Shown one piece after another: positions 45,628-57,953 of a DNA stretch of 64,000 nucleotides; the stretch's first letter is position 1, and the number at the start of each line of letters is the position of its first letter. A program made the translations under genes and the position numbers. The notes beneath the pieces were generated by a model. It was given only the letters and a program-made list of their open reading frames with translations, did not search any database and was not told the DNA's origin. This DNA comes from Drosophila miranda (Eukaryota; Arthropoda; Insecta; Diptera; Drosophilidae): assembly GCF_003369915.1 (NCBI RefSeq), contig NC_046676.1:23932001-23996000 (forward strand). Direction: 5' to 3'.

Positions 45628-46640
45628 TGTGTTCGTCTGAGTGTCTGTGTGAATGGGTGGGTGGCTGACTTTTGATAATAAGTACGAATATGAGTACAAG
45701 GGAGATGGGTGTTTGGAAAACAGCCGGGGGCATGGGAATTGGCAACTGAGTGCGAGCAGATAACACTCCATGGACGGAGGATGGTAATGGCGAGCGATGA
45801 TGTTGATGATGATGCGACACCCATTTCAGTCCCACTCTCACTCCGACTTCAATCCCAATCCAATGCCAGTGCAATGTTGAGCTCCAAATCGTTTGAGGCT
45901 CAACTCTTCTTAACTGCTAAGGGCTGCTTCCGGCTGACAGCAGACTGTTGGATGCCGTCCTCAGGCCCAGCGGTTGGCCTGGCCTGTCCACGGATAAGAC
46001 GCGCTAAAATTGTCGCCGGCAGTGACAGGCCGCCTGGGAGGCACCGATCCGATTCTCAGCTCCGTCCTCCGTCCTCCGTCCTGTCTTGTGCTATGCTAGC
46101 CTGTCCCCTCCCGTCCTGTCCTGTCCCGTCCTGTCCTGGACATGAATAGCCAAGAAAGGACTTGTCTTGTCTTGGCTTGGCTTTTTGTGCGTGCAAAGTG
46201 AAAAGCGTAAAAAGTGAGGCAGAGCTGCAACTGAAGTGTGGACAATGGCGAGCATTTGACGAGGAAGGCGGCACTAGGGCGGGATAGTTGTGGCAAGAAA
46301 AGCGTGGCCCTGGACAGGGACCCAACAGCTGCAATGTCTGAAAATGTCTGCAAAAATGGTCCAGAATAAAACCAGAAACAAATTCGATATTAATTTGTAA
46401 AGCCTAGATTTAAATTCAAATCACTGGAATTCATAGTTGGAGATACATTTGCGTCTCTAGATTTCAATTGAAGGCAAAGACTCAAAGGAATCATTTGAAA
46501 GACAGATTATGACAGCAGCAGCAACAGCAGCCACAAACATCTCTTTACGTAAAGCTTCTGCCACACAACATTTCTATGCCCCACAGACACACAAAAACTG
46601 AACAAGCATTGGGATAACTAAGGATAACTAAATTGTCTGC

Positions 46641-46664
<24 letters not shown>
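46641..46664. repeat. (GT)12 microsatellite
   Basis: Uninterrupted GT run in non-coding sequence. Confidence 0.95.
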
Positions 46665-46671
<7 letters not shown>

Positions 46672-47310
46672 GCACCACAGAAATGGCAACTGGCAGCTCT
46701 CAGCAGCAGCAGCAGCAACAACCCGGCAGAAGCACCAGCAGCAGCAAGAGTAACCGTTATTAAAGATTTTGAATACCTAATTATGAAAATGTCAGTAGCA
46801 AACTTTTTTTGTGATGCTGACGCTCAAAGAGAGAAAGAGAGAGAGCGTGGGAGAGCGAGAGAGACTGACAGGGACGGTACAGAATCACAGCCAGGACTCT
46901 ACCGCCAGCAGCTGATGTGGCTTCTGCTATTTGCTGCTGGCTGGCTGTTGCTTATACCCTTGAAGAGGGTCCGATAATATTACAATACAGAGAAGAAGGA
47001 GCTCGCAGAAGAGCTCCAGAAGAGGATCAGCAGACACATAAGCGATCGTTTCCGAAGATATTTCCACCAAATGTCATGTGTTTTGCCAAAATGTTTCACC
47101 AAACAATGACTATATATAACAGATATGAAAGGGTATCCACTGCTTCGACTCACAAAGCTCTCCATTCTTCCCGCCTGTTGTTGGTTGGTGCTCGTACTAT
47201 TATTGCGAGAACAACAAAGTTGTTTGTGATGTGCCTGGCAGCCAAACACGGGTTGCTTCACTCTGCATTCAGTTCGCTGCTCAGCAGTTGCCCCCAACAA
47301 TAACAAGAAA

Positions 47311-47344
<34 letters not shown>

Positions 47345-48894
47345 ACAGAAAAGAAATATGAAAAATTCCATTTTCATGTCACTCAATTGAATTTCCATTC
47401 AAAAGTTCCATTTTTGTTTTCTTTTTATTTTTTTCCTTCTTCTGCTGCTGCTGCTGCTGCTGCTGCTCCTCTCTTTTTTTTTGCCAGTGACTGACGCTGA
47501 CGTCGACGGTGGGGCTTTTCTATTTTCCCCCCATTTAATATTTTTGCCTATTTTCTGCGAGTGTAAGCCTCCAATCCCCTCGCCGCAAAAAACCTACATT
47601 CTATACCCACACATCCATATGTGTGCGTGTGTGTGTGAGCGAGTGCTTTGTATTTTTCGGGTTTTCCAGCTAAATTAATTGCCTACGGATTTGTAGTTAG
47701 TTGCCATCGTCATCGCTATGGTTGGGGCCTGTTGTTGGTGTTGTCATTGCTGTTGAAAGCTCAAACACAAATACAGGCTAACCAAAATGCCTGCCACACA
47801 CCCACACACCCACACGCAGAGAGAGAAACAGAAGGACGAACAGAGGGAAACACCAATGGACATACACAATGGCAAACCAAAAGTCCCTTTTTTGCCTTGA
47901 CTGCATTCGGGTTTTATGGTAAAAATAAATAAATTTCGGGTTTATCTCAATGGCATACAAGTCATTTGCAGCTGAGATTTTTTTGTTCCTCTTCTATCTC
48001 TATCTCTACTACTACTACTACTACTACTATTTCTACTACTGCTATGGACCCCTGTACTCCCTTACCCACCTGCCACGTTTTTTCCACCCATCTTTATGAT
48101 TATTTTTTTCCCTATTCCATTCGCTCCTGTGGTTGCTTTTTGACTGCAAAGGTGAGGACCACATATGTACGTATGTATGTGTAATGGTTGGGGGCTGGTT
48201 TGTGGGTTGTGGTTGTGCTGTGTGTGTGTGTGTGTGTGTCTCTCGGGCACAATATGCTGGGAACAATTGAGGCATGACAAGGAGATCTGTGGGAGCTGGA
48301 CATGAGCTTACATTGGATTAACATTGTGCTCAAGGCGTTCAGGCAGTTCTGGTAAATCGATGTCATTCGATTCCAGCTGCAACAACCACAAATGGCGTTA
48401 CTACAGCCATTCGGAGTATTGGAAAATTCTCCTGAAACAACCACAAGTACTATAGTAATGTCGATAGATGCAAGCTTTACTGCATACCATTGACAGCTAG
48501 ATGCTTTTAATCCTCAGATAGTATAATTATAGAATATCGGCTTAATAACTTTGTCCAGATTAGTAAATTAAGAATAATTGGATTAACAAAATTGAATATT
48601 CAACGAATTCGTTCCCGAACTCCCTTTAGTTTTCAATAGAGTAATTATTCAGTAAATTAATTATTCACCTCATTTAAAATTATTACTCGATCAAAGTAAT
48701 TATTCATTATATTCAATATTCAACCAATTTCTACTTCAATTCGTTCCCTCCCCCACCCCGACACTTCCCGACAAACTACGGGACCGCAAGAGAACGTATC
48801 TCCCATTCGAAAAAGAGAGCGACTCCACCTCCACTGACCCACGCAGACAGCCCAATGTCCCCATTGTCCTGTGTGTTTTTTTGGCAGGAGAGGA

Positions 48895-48936
48895 TTGGGG
48901 TTGGGGTTGGGGTTGGGGTTGGGGTTGGGGTTGGGT
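48895..48936 (+). repeat. (TTGGGG)6 hexanucleotide repeat
   Basis: Six perfect TTGGGG units followed by TTGGGT. Each unit has a four-G run, so the strand can form a G-quadruplex. The unit equals the Tetrahymena telomere repeat, but this is an internal locus in an insect that lacks such telomeres, so it is best read as a microsatellite. Confidence 0.9.
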
Positions 48937-51676
48937 GTGGCACAGTTCTTGCCTTTGTTTAGTGGCCAACAGCGATGCCAACTGCAGTCACACTCCACTT
49001 GGCCATGCTTATGGCCAACATGCTTCTTGTTTTCATGCAGATTTATTTACAGAATTTAAATTTAAACAAAAGCAACAACAGCAACAGCAGCCACAGCAAG
49101 AGAAAAAAGTGACCAACCAACCCGCCAGCGGCTATGGCATTGGGGCCTGCTCCTGACAAGCTGTCAGTCCTGCCGGTTCACGCTTCTGCCTTCTGGCTGC
49201 TGGAAGCTCGATGCTCGACTCTCAGTCAGGTCAGGCGACATCCTCCATTGACATGATTTTGCTTCAGTAATTAAACAATATTTTCTTTCCGCGCGCAACA
49301 CGGAAAGCAGGAGCAACAGTCGGGAGACATTTGCTAACAAATTGGACGACCCTGTATTGAAGGAAATTGAAACCATCCGATGAATCTTAAACGCTTTGAA
49401 AGAATGGATTCCCCCGCTCTTATATAGAGTTTTGGGAGTGTATTTGCTAAAACTTCATGGTGTTTATCGACCGACAGAAGAGGAAATTTTTTTCAAATTC
49501 AAAAGCGCCGTTGAATGCTTTTTCAAAAAAACCTTATTTTTGCAATATTTTTCCACTAGAGGTTTTGACAAGGTTTTTGAATTTGCATCCTCTTCCCCTC
49601 GCGTTTCTATCTAGTTTTTCGCATTTTCTTGTAACAATAAATAGTGGGTGCAGCTGCAACAACAAGAGCCAGAGCAGCAACAGCAGCAGTGGCATCGGTG
49701 GCAGCAGCAAAAAAGCACATCAGCAATGGCATCAATTTTTTGTAACATGTTGGCAAACAAGGTCTCACCCACGCCCACTCCCACGCCCACAGGCGGCCCC
49801 ACGGCATACTGGCCATGGCTGATATGGCTGCTGTGACTGTTGTTGTTTTCTGTTGGTGTTTCTGCTGCTGCTGCGGTGCGGCCACTTAAATGTCGTTATG
49901 TTGTCGGGTCACGTGCCACGTTCCAATGTCCAGTCTGTCCCATGTCCTGTCCCAAACTCAGCTTTGGCCAGCGGCACGGCTAGCGGCGAGGAGGAGAAAA
50001 CAACTTTATTGCCGCAGCAATTATGCGTAGCTAATAAAAATTTTGAGAGGTACAGGACTGGCAGGACAGGAGTCTAGGAGCAGGAAACATCGACAGGCAA
50101 ACGATTTATGCATGAGAGAATAATTAATGCGTTGATTTATTTTCAAACGTGTTTTGGCATTCAAATAAAGGCGCGAATGTCAAAAAAAAGCAAAAGCGTG
50201 TTCAATGGCTGGCAGTATTAACCCATTGTCAGGCAATTCCTGATAGTCCTATAGAAAAAACTCCTCAAAAAACTGCTGAAAATGTTCGAAACATAATCTC
50301 TTGCCTATCTTTGGGGGTTTTAAAAGGATTGCGATGCAGCCGCGGATGATGGGGCATTAGAGGGTTAACATGTGCGAATTCTGGCGCTTTGTCGAAATGC
50401 AAATTTATATCCCAACCTGACAGCAACAACAACAACAAAAGCAACAATCAAACAACCCAAACAAACATTGCTGACAAAAAATACACATACAATATGGCTG
50501 GGAGAAAAGGGAGCCGGAGCCGGATCCAGAGCACCGGAAGCAGGAAAATCAAATATGTTAAGCGGCATTTAAGAGCGACATCGTGCCTGCCACATGAGAT
50601 AATGCCCCATCCCCCAGCAGCTTGCAGCAAACCAGCACGCAATCTCCCCCCCTTTCCACCAGTGATGAGCTTTTATATTTTTCTAAAAATTTGCACGCAT
50701 TGCATTGTTTGTTCCCATTGTTGTTGGTGTTGCTTTTATTTTTGTTGTTGTTTTGGGAGTGCTGCTTGTTTGTTTGTTTGTTTGATTGTTTGCTCGGGGT
50801 ACACACTCGTACACACACATGTGCGGTTCCCAGCGGCTGCTTCGACGGCAGCGTCCCCTGAAAGTATGGAAAGCAACAAAAAGGACATGAAGGAAAGGAC
50901 ATCACCGAGGCAGAAGCTTTTGATACACTTGCAGATATAAATAATATGATTCTAACAATGTGTGCTCGAGGCTTAGGCGTTTCGGCATTGCCAACATCAG
51001 CGAAGAATCAAACTCCCCTTCGGAAGGGTACAAAAAGCGGGAAAAAGAACGGTGGCACACGCCATTTGTGTGTGTGTGTACGTGAGAGGGAGAGGGCGAG
51101 ATGTGGGAAATGTAAACGGAATTGTTTTGCTTGCCTTGATGCTGGCTGTGCCTGCCCGCGTGGGTGCGCTTCGTACGTGTGTTGTGTCTATGTGTGTGAC
51201 AAAGGGATAATGACTGGCAGCCACACCAACTCACACGGCCCCGACCCCGGATCCGATCCCCCGCTTGAAGCAGAGGTGATGACGTCGACCGCGCTGCCCT
51301 GCGTGTCTTATCGCCAATGAAGGAAAACACGCATGCCACAGCCAGTTTCTGTCTCAAGGATATTCCACACGGGACGGTGCGACAGATAGAACGTCCATCT
51401 GACCCCAAGACGGAGATTATGTCGGGAGTCTAGTTCGCACTGAGCGCCTGGTCAAGTGGACACAATGGATTTGCATCATTTCTGTCTATAGTCAGCAGCT
51501 TAAACGGAAGTTTTACATTAAACAATAACTCCACAGTGTAAGATACCAATCACGAATTCAGCCAATTAAGCTTGAATGACTATTCTGAGAGTGGCGGCTT
51601 ATGTAGCATCTAAACAAAAGGCTATTAAGCCCTTAAAAAACACTCCTCACGAACTTAGGCAGTTGAAAAGATAAAG

Positions 51677-51862
51677 ATGTCGTATTTTGTTACTCGAACG
51701 AAGAACGACAGGCTTGAATTCCTTGAATTACTTAAAAGTGGCGCAGAGAAAAACATAAATACAAAATCGTTAGAGTACAAATATTTGAATTTTTCCGCCA
51801 AGAACCAAGATATTATCAAGGAAGTGTCATCTCCAGAAAAAAGTACACTGTCTTTTCAATAG
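51677..51862 (+). CDS. Small open frame, 61 aa, unknown
   Basis: An ATG-started frame in a repeat-free block, with an acceptable start context (AAAGATGTC). The product is Lys/Glu/Ser-rich with no signal peptide or membrane segment, and I do not recognise it. It would be the only plus-strand gene here. A frame of this length is expected by chance in fly DNA. What makes it worth noting is the ordinary amino acid composition and its place directly beside the CTCF-like sites. Confidence 0.15.
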   Translation: MSYFVTRTKNDRLEFLELLKSGAEKNINTKSLEYKYLNFSAKNQDIIKEVSSPEKSTLSFQ

Positions 51863-51870
51863 AAAACGCT

Positions 51871-51914
51871 AGGTGGCGGTATGTCAGTTGAAACCAAATT
51901 ACGCCAGGTGGCGC
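51871..51914 (+). promoter_or_regulatory. Pair of CTCF-like sites (candidate insulator)
   Basis: AGGTGGCGG at 51871-51879 and AGGTGGCGC at 51906-51914, 35 bp apart in the same orientation. AGGTGGCGC is the core recognised by Drosophila CTCF. The pair lies between the nervy upstream region and the 3' end of the sphingomyelinase gene, a sensible place for a boundary. Binding is inferred from the motif. Confidence 0.45.
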
Positions 51915-51919
51915 GGCAC

Positions 51920-52860
51920 AATGTTGGCAACCAGCAGTTCGTTGATATTTTACAGCACTGCTAAGTGCATACTATTTGGCGCAAATATTCAAAATTTAAA
52001 ATTAACTTTACTTACTTTACTTTATTTTTAAATGAAAAAAACGAGGATATAAATATTATGTTAAACTAAAATAATTGCACTTTATTTACGGTAAGCCCTA
52101 AAGCTCATTACATTTACAGAATTATACAATAATTTGTTCAACAAAATCCATTGCGCAAAAAGGCGAACCCTGCCACGCCCACAATGCAATAGCAACGTCA
52201 AAAAAAACAACAAAGACGATCAACGACTCGATCTATTAAATTTAAATGACTATTGTTCCTTGACTCAGTTTTTCCATCGGAAGGGGGGTCGGTATGCCTG
52301 TGGGAGCATATTTGTGGTTCCAGGACCGAGAGCGGTGCTTTGTGACACGACATCGAATAAACATATATATATTCTTCGCTAATTGTAGTTTTAGTTGTAG
52401 ATTTAAGCACTAATTATCACATAGTAAACTTATAGTGTAGGCTTTTGTTTCCACTTGGACTTGCATTGACTTGCAGTTGACTCTGGGACTGGACCGCCAG
52501 CTCAGCGATATCCCAGCAGATATTTGGGCAGATAGGTGATCGAAGAGAGCAGGCTGTAGCTACGGATTGGGTGGAGATAGAAATAGATTGCCGGGGGCAC
52601 GTGAAATTTAAGAACTTCTCTCATTTATTGTCATCTGAACATTACAGAATCGTGACACCATCAAAAAGCTATATAACGTATATATGTATGTGTCTGTACA
52701 GTCCTTATAAGTACGAGTATCTCAACCACCAATGTTAACCACAACCAAATCAATCGGAGCCCAGAACTCTGTAGTTGTCTGCTCCCCGGATGCTGGGAAT
52801 TCTGTCCGATCCTCTGCGCTGTGTAGGGTTTTAGTATTTGGTTTTTCGGTTGTTGTTTTT
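51920..52860. other. Spacer between insulator motifs and sphingomyelinase 3' end
   Basis: AT-rich sequence without a recognisable gene. An 82-codon plus-strand frame at 52134-52382 has no features to support it. Confidence 0.5.
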
Positions 52861-52866
52861 TTTTTG

Positions 52867-52872
52867 TTTATT
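52867..52872 (-). terminator. Poly(A) signal of the sphingomyelinase gene
   Basis: AATAAA on the minus strand, about 165 nt after the stop codon. It is the first such hexamer after the stop, and it would give a short 3' UTR. Confidence 0.55.
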
Positions 52873-53034
52873 GTTGAATGAACCACACCAGTGCAGAAAG
52901 TAAAATAACTTGATTATTTATCTTGTTTAAAATAAAGTGTAAGTGAAAATGGAAGATCACGATCACGAGCACGAACTAGTGAAGAACACAATCAAATGGA
53001 AAATAACCAACCACCACAGGGAAAACACTTAGGA

Positions 53035-55441
53035 TTAACTGAATAGTACATACGAGTTGGTCAGTCCACGATAGAACCACGACTTCCACGACTTGGAGGA
53101 CTCCTCATCGATCTTGGACTCGACGTCCGCGCAGAAGTGCTTCCGATCGTGAGAGCGTCCGCTCTTGCAATCGCATATCAGACGCTTCTTGCACTCGGCA
53201 TCGCAGGTTGGCCGAGCCGGCGAGTTTTTCCAGTAATATCTGTTGAAGGATCAATCAGCCATTAACTAAAGGCGAAGATAGACTTTTGTGGAGTTTAACC
53301 TACTTGTAGTAGAGCTCAAAGAGCTCCTGATTGTTGGTCAGTTCGTTGAGGAGGTTGTTCCAGTCGCTGGGCCGTAGGGCCTTCATATTGTAGGCAGCTC
53401 GGGCTGTGTATAGCTTGTACCAGATGGGATAGCCATACAGATTGGCCTCCTTGAGGTTCATTATCCACGACTCGTGGTCGATGACCAGCCGCGTCGTAGA
53501 GTCGTGATCCCCATCCACGTAGTACACGCGGTAGCCAGGATTCAGATCGTAGTACGGAGACACAGAAGGTCCTATATACGCTATGCTGTTGGGATGATCT
53601 GCAACAGAATATAGAAAACAAATAGATCAGAAACGTTGCAAATGCTGTTGATCTGTAGATCGTTTCATACTCAGATCATGTGGGTCGTAGAACATTTCAA
53701 ACTCATCGTAGTGCGTGTGGCCGTAGAACTGAGCCGTGATGGTGCTCTCGTAGCGGGAAATGATCTTGTAGAAGTTGCGCGACCAGACCTTCAGACAATC
53801 CGAATGTCCTGGCGGTATGTGGCCTATCACATGGACCTTCTCATTGGAGAACTCTGCACTCTGCAGCTCGTAAATGAACCTAAAGTGATCAAGAGATTTT
53901 GAAGGATCTGGGATCCATTTCATTGACTCAAGTCCCTATGCTCACCATTGCAGCTCTGTGGCCGGATCCGTGGAGTTGAGCAGCAGCCACCAGTTCTTGT
54001 TGTTGCAGTAGTTCATGTTCAGCGAGATGATGCGGAATCCGGGACGTACCAGCACCGAGTAGAAGGCACCACGCCGCACCGTATGGGTGACACTCTGGGG
54101 CAGCCAGCGCCGCCATTGGACGTCGAGTTCGTCGTACAGCCAGCTGATGGAGATGTCCACCTGGTTGACGTATGGCGGCGGAAAGCTGTTCACTGGGGCA
54201 CTCTCATGGTTTCCCAGGGCCGGGAATATGGGGATGCCGGGGAACTTCTCCACCATCTGCTTGACCGTCTCCTTAATGATGGCCAGGTTCTCCTCCTTCG
54301 TCTGGTTCCAAACATCGTGGGGCGGCAGGTCGCCGGTCCACAGGATGTAGTCGATGTCCTTGTGGGTCTCGGCAATGTGCTCCAGCATGTGGTCCACCGT
54401 CCGCTTAGGGGTGTCGCACTTGCGGTAATCGCCCCACTTGCCGGCAGCCGCATTCGGTGTGGCGGGCCGTCCGCTGCTCAAGCGGCAGCAGAGAGGCTCG
54501 TTGCAGTCCGCGTTCGAGCCCTCGGCGTAGTGGGGGTCGTAGTGGGTGTCGGAGATGTGCAGCACCTTGAAGAAGGGGGCCGCCTCCAGGGGAATGGGCA
54601 GATCGGCGAGACGCGGCGGCTTGGGCACCGGCGGGAAGATGACCTCCCACTCGTGGTACGGATTGTAGACGTCGCCGCAGCCATCGCCAATGATGAAGCT
54701 GCAGAGCTCGTCGGGACTGAGGTTCACCCGCTTTATCACGTAGATCAGCTCGCTGCCGAAGAGCTGGGCCACGCCCTGGCACACTCGCGCGCTCTGAATG
54801 TTCAGGTTGGTGCAATAGTCTGAGATCATGCGGATCAGCTCCGCGTCCGTCTTGCCCGACTGGATCTGGTGCTGCAGCATCCCGGATCCGGCGCGGCAGG
54901 CCGTACAGGTGACCTTCGACATCACACTGTTCTCGATCTCGAACGCCACCTGCTTGAGATTGAGCAGCTTCAGCGCCTTGTCCACAAACGGCGGATACAC
55001 GAGGCCATCGCCGGAGCCCACATCGTACCACAGCATGCGGGATTTGGACGTCTGGTTGTGCCTGATGCTCACAAGGCGCTGCAGGAACTCAGCATCGGAG
55101 CCATCGCCAGATGTGGCAGCACTGTGGGTGCGATTCGGATGGTTGACCAGATCCAGGTGCGGCTCAATGCTCCGCGGCTGCTCCTCAATCACCCACCGCT
55201 CCATCCGCGGCTGCGTCCAGTTTATCTGCGGCCTGAAGCGTGTGAAAAGGAAGGGGAGTGCTGTAACTGTAAGTGAAAATCCAATTAGAAACGATCTCCC
55301 ATTGTGTGAGACGACTCCACTCACGACGGTGCTCCACTTACCCTCTGTCACCATAGATAGAACTGCGAGAAGAGCGAGTATCATGAGTGCGATGAGCCTG
55401 CAGTTTCCTCTGGGACTCGGCCATGGCGGCTGCTGTGTCAT
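53035..55441 (-). CDS. CG3376: Acid sphingomyelinase (sphingomyelin phosphodiesterase)
   Basis: Lysosomal or secreted zinc phosphodiesterase that cleaves sphingomyelin to ceramide and phosphocholine. Exons (minus): 55342-55441, 53946-55266, 53671-53879, 53304-53598, 53035-53239, all GT-AG, total 709 aa. Order: N-terminal signal/anchor (Leu-rich, residues about 16-30), saposin B domain (about 152-235, Cys-rich), metallophosphoesterase domain with HISDTHYD (about 271), TGDLPPHD (about 342), ALGNHES (about 386), HIPPGHSD (about 494) and GHTHYDEF (about 527), which supply the metal ligands, then the Cys-containing C-terminal ASM region. I start at ATG 55439-55441 because it leads into the hydrophobic segment. 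An upstream in-frame ATG (55562-55564) probably lies in the intron, before a TAG acceptor near 55543. The CG number is from memory of the locus. Confidence 0.95.
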
Positions 55442-56458
55442 AATTGCTGGGAGGACGTTCTGCCTCTGGAGCGGCCAGTTCCACGGGCAAGTGGCAGTCG
55501 GCAGTCGGCAGTCTGCAGTTGGCAGTCGGCGGCTTGACCTACATGCATCCGAGAGTACATGCATGCATATACCCGAAAGCAGAGACAACGAAATTGAAGA
55601 GTCATTATTATGTTAAACGAGTTTCATTATTATGAGGAGTGCTCCTTCATCAACGTTTTTCGGTTTGCTTTGGTTTTAATATGCAGTTTCTTTTTCCTGC
55701 TTTTTCAGTCTGTCGACCCAGTAAAAATATAAAAAAATATGAGCAATTTATGTAATTTCTGCCATAGGGTCGTAAATAACCATGTAACATAACTGCGTCT
55801 TTTTTTTAGTGACTTGTTAAACAAGCTTCGCAATTAAAAAGCATTGAGGAAATGCCTATATTTGTTACACAATCCTGAACATACATCCCACGACTTATTT
55901 GGCTTTATGAGTCTCCCTTCAATATGCATTCCAATATCACACACTTAACCTTTCAATTGCCCAACACTGGCAGAATCTATTTTCCCGTTTGCATTTGCAA
56001 TTCCATCTGTGTGTGTGTGTGTGTGTGTCTGTTTGTGTGTGTGCATGCGACTTCTATCAGCATTTGACAGCACTTAAAATCTCGTTAGCTGTAAATGGCT
56101 GACATGTTGGAACACCCACAACATCAGCGTCAGCAGGGGGCATGCATCAGCATCATCGGTTGCCTGGCAACTGCCACCACTTGACACTGCCATTGCCCCA
56201 CGCAACATTAGATGAAATTGTTGCAGTGCTGTTATTTGGATTGACAGATACATTTGTATCTCTCTGGCCCCAATGACTCGCGTTCTTTTATTTGGTGTGC
56301 CTAAAGCGCATATCACAGATCAAATGTAATAGCTTTTCATAGTTTTTAGCTGCCTTATCAGCGTTTCCCTGGATTAAAAACAAATAGTTGCGCTTTAAAT
56401 AAGATTTAAACTCTTTAATTGTAGAATTTTCAGATTGTTTTCCTTCATTCCAAGAGCC

Positions 56459-56494
56459 AGAGAGAGAGAGAGAGAGAGATAGAGAGAGAGAGAG
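56459..56494. repeat. (GA)n microsatellite
   Basis: A GA run broken once by GATA. Non-coding. Confidence 0.95.
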
Positions 56495-57924
56495 GGTTAT
56501 CAATCTACCGAAACTGTTGTTGTGCAGCTGCTGCCAGATCTTATCAGTGTGAACTACATATACAGCAAGATGCACAAGGCACATACATACAAATAACAAC
56601 ACTCTTATCAACATATAAGACCTCATGTTATTCAACTTCTGTTTCTTTCCAGTTTCGAGAGAGGTGAAAGTTCACCTATGTACATTTCCAGCCTATGATT
56701 CGGTTGAATATCACATTTGAATCCCTCAGAGTGAATATCCTCCTCTTGTATGAGTAATAGCAAGCTAAATTGTATCTTTTTATTCGTATCAATTGCCAGA
56801 GCTACGTATCAGAGTATCACATGACACGAAATCAACATAGCAGCAACACTCGTACTCGTATAATCAAAACAAACAAATAAAGCAAATTGATTTGTTTGCC
56901 TCCCATCCGAGCCATGGCGGGGCTGCGGCTGCGTCAACCTTCAGTAGAGCTCAATGCCATCACATTGGATGTCATCCAGACATGCCTTATGCCTTATGCC
57001 TCATACCGCTTGGCCTCATCTATTGGTTGGGTCTGCCAGACAGATAAAGCGCCACTGTTCAGCCACTGGGCGGGGGCTCTGGGGCTGTGTCTGTGGCTGT
57101 GGCTGTGGTTGAGGGTACATTGGCCTCCCTGGAGTGAAATCGTCACCGTCTCGGAGTAGAAAGAAAACCAAACTTTTTATTTGCCATTTGCCATTGCGAT
57201 TTGTGTAAAAATCGAAAGTGTTGCCCGACCCAGAGCACAGGGTTCACTTGGAATATCCACTATTGTATTAACACACTACAATCGGACGGGGAGGGGAGCG
57301 GAGGAGAACTCGTTTCGTGGACAAGGTTAGGCACCGCAGGTTAGGGACAGCACTAATTTCCAGCTGAATGCAGGTCAAGTTAGAGCCGTCAAAATGCTTG
57401 AACCCGACAGCACAACAGCTATACAGATACACAGCTACACAGCTAAACAGCTCAAACAAAAGGCGTTACAAAACTATCAAAAGCTAAACGAACACATAAA
57501 TGTTTTTTACAAATGTTTCTTGGGGCTTATCGAACCGGTTTATCGGTTATGGCTGCTGCAGCACGTGGTCGGTCGGTAAGTGGATTTTTGGCACACCATC
57601 TGCATCCGATGGTTCTCAGCTTTCCCATTCAGAGTCGCCTTCATTCAGGGCACGATTCCCCCCCCCCCAAGCGTACAGCCGTCCAGCCCGCCTGCCCCCG
57701 AAGAAGGGCCAGGGCAACGCACAAAGAAATCAGCTCCGCTCCCGGCGCAACGGTAATTCCGAAAGAAAAAGAAGTCAAAAATGTTGTACGCGCCCAAAAA
57801 CTTTCACTTTCTTTAGAAATTATATTTTTGATAATTTTCGTATAATTTCTTCTTTCTCTCTCGCCTGCCCCGTGGCAGCGGCACATGAAATACTCTGGAA
57901 TGTGCTAACAACCAGCGCTGCTCC

Positions 57925-57953
57925 CGCACCGCACCGCACCGCACCGCACCGCA
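57925..57953. repeat. (CGCAC)n pentamer repeat
   Basis: Tandem CGCAC units in non-coding sequence. Confidence 0.9.

Larger units (their letters stand above)
32885..51860. other. Gene-poor stretch upstream of nervy coding exons
   Basis: About 19 kb with no recognisable coding gene on either strand. It probably contains the 5' leader intron(s), promoter and enhancers of nervy, because the first coding exon needs an upstream exon. Simple repeats are dense: CTG/CAG triplets, GT at 38455, GGCT at 39786, GT at 45595 and 46641, TTGGGG at 48895. The longest open frames (for example 35616-36209 minus, 197 codons) are repeat-derived. Confidence 0.55.

Noticed and set aside
55442..55564. Upstream in-frame ATG of the sphingomyelinase as start
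   Set aside because: The extension is built from imperfect CGACTGC repeats, is not signal-like, and lies before a TAG acceptor; the downstream ATG leads straight into a signal segment.
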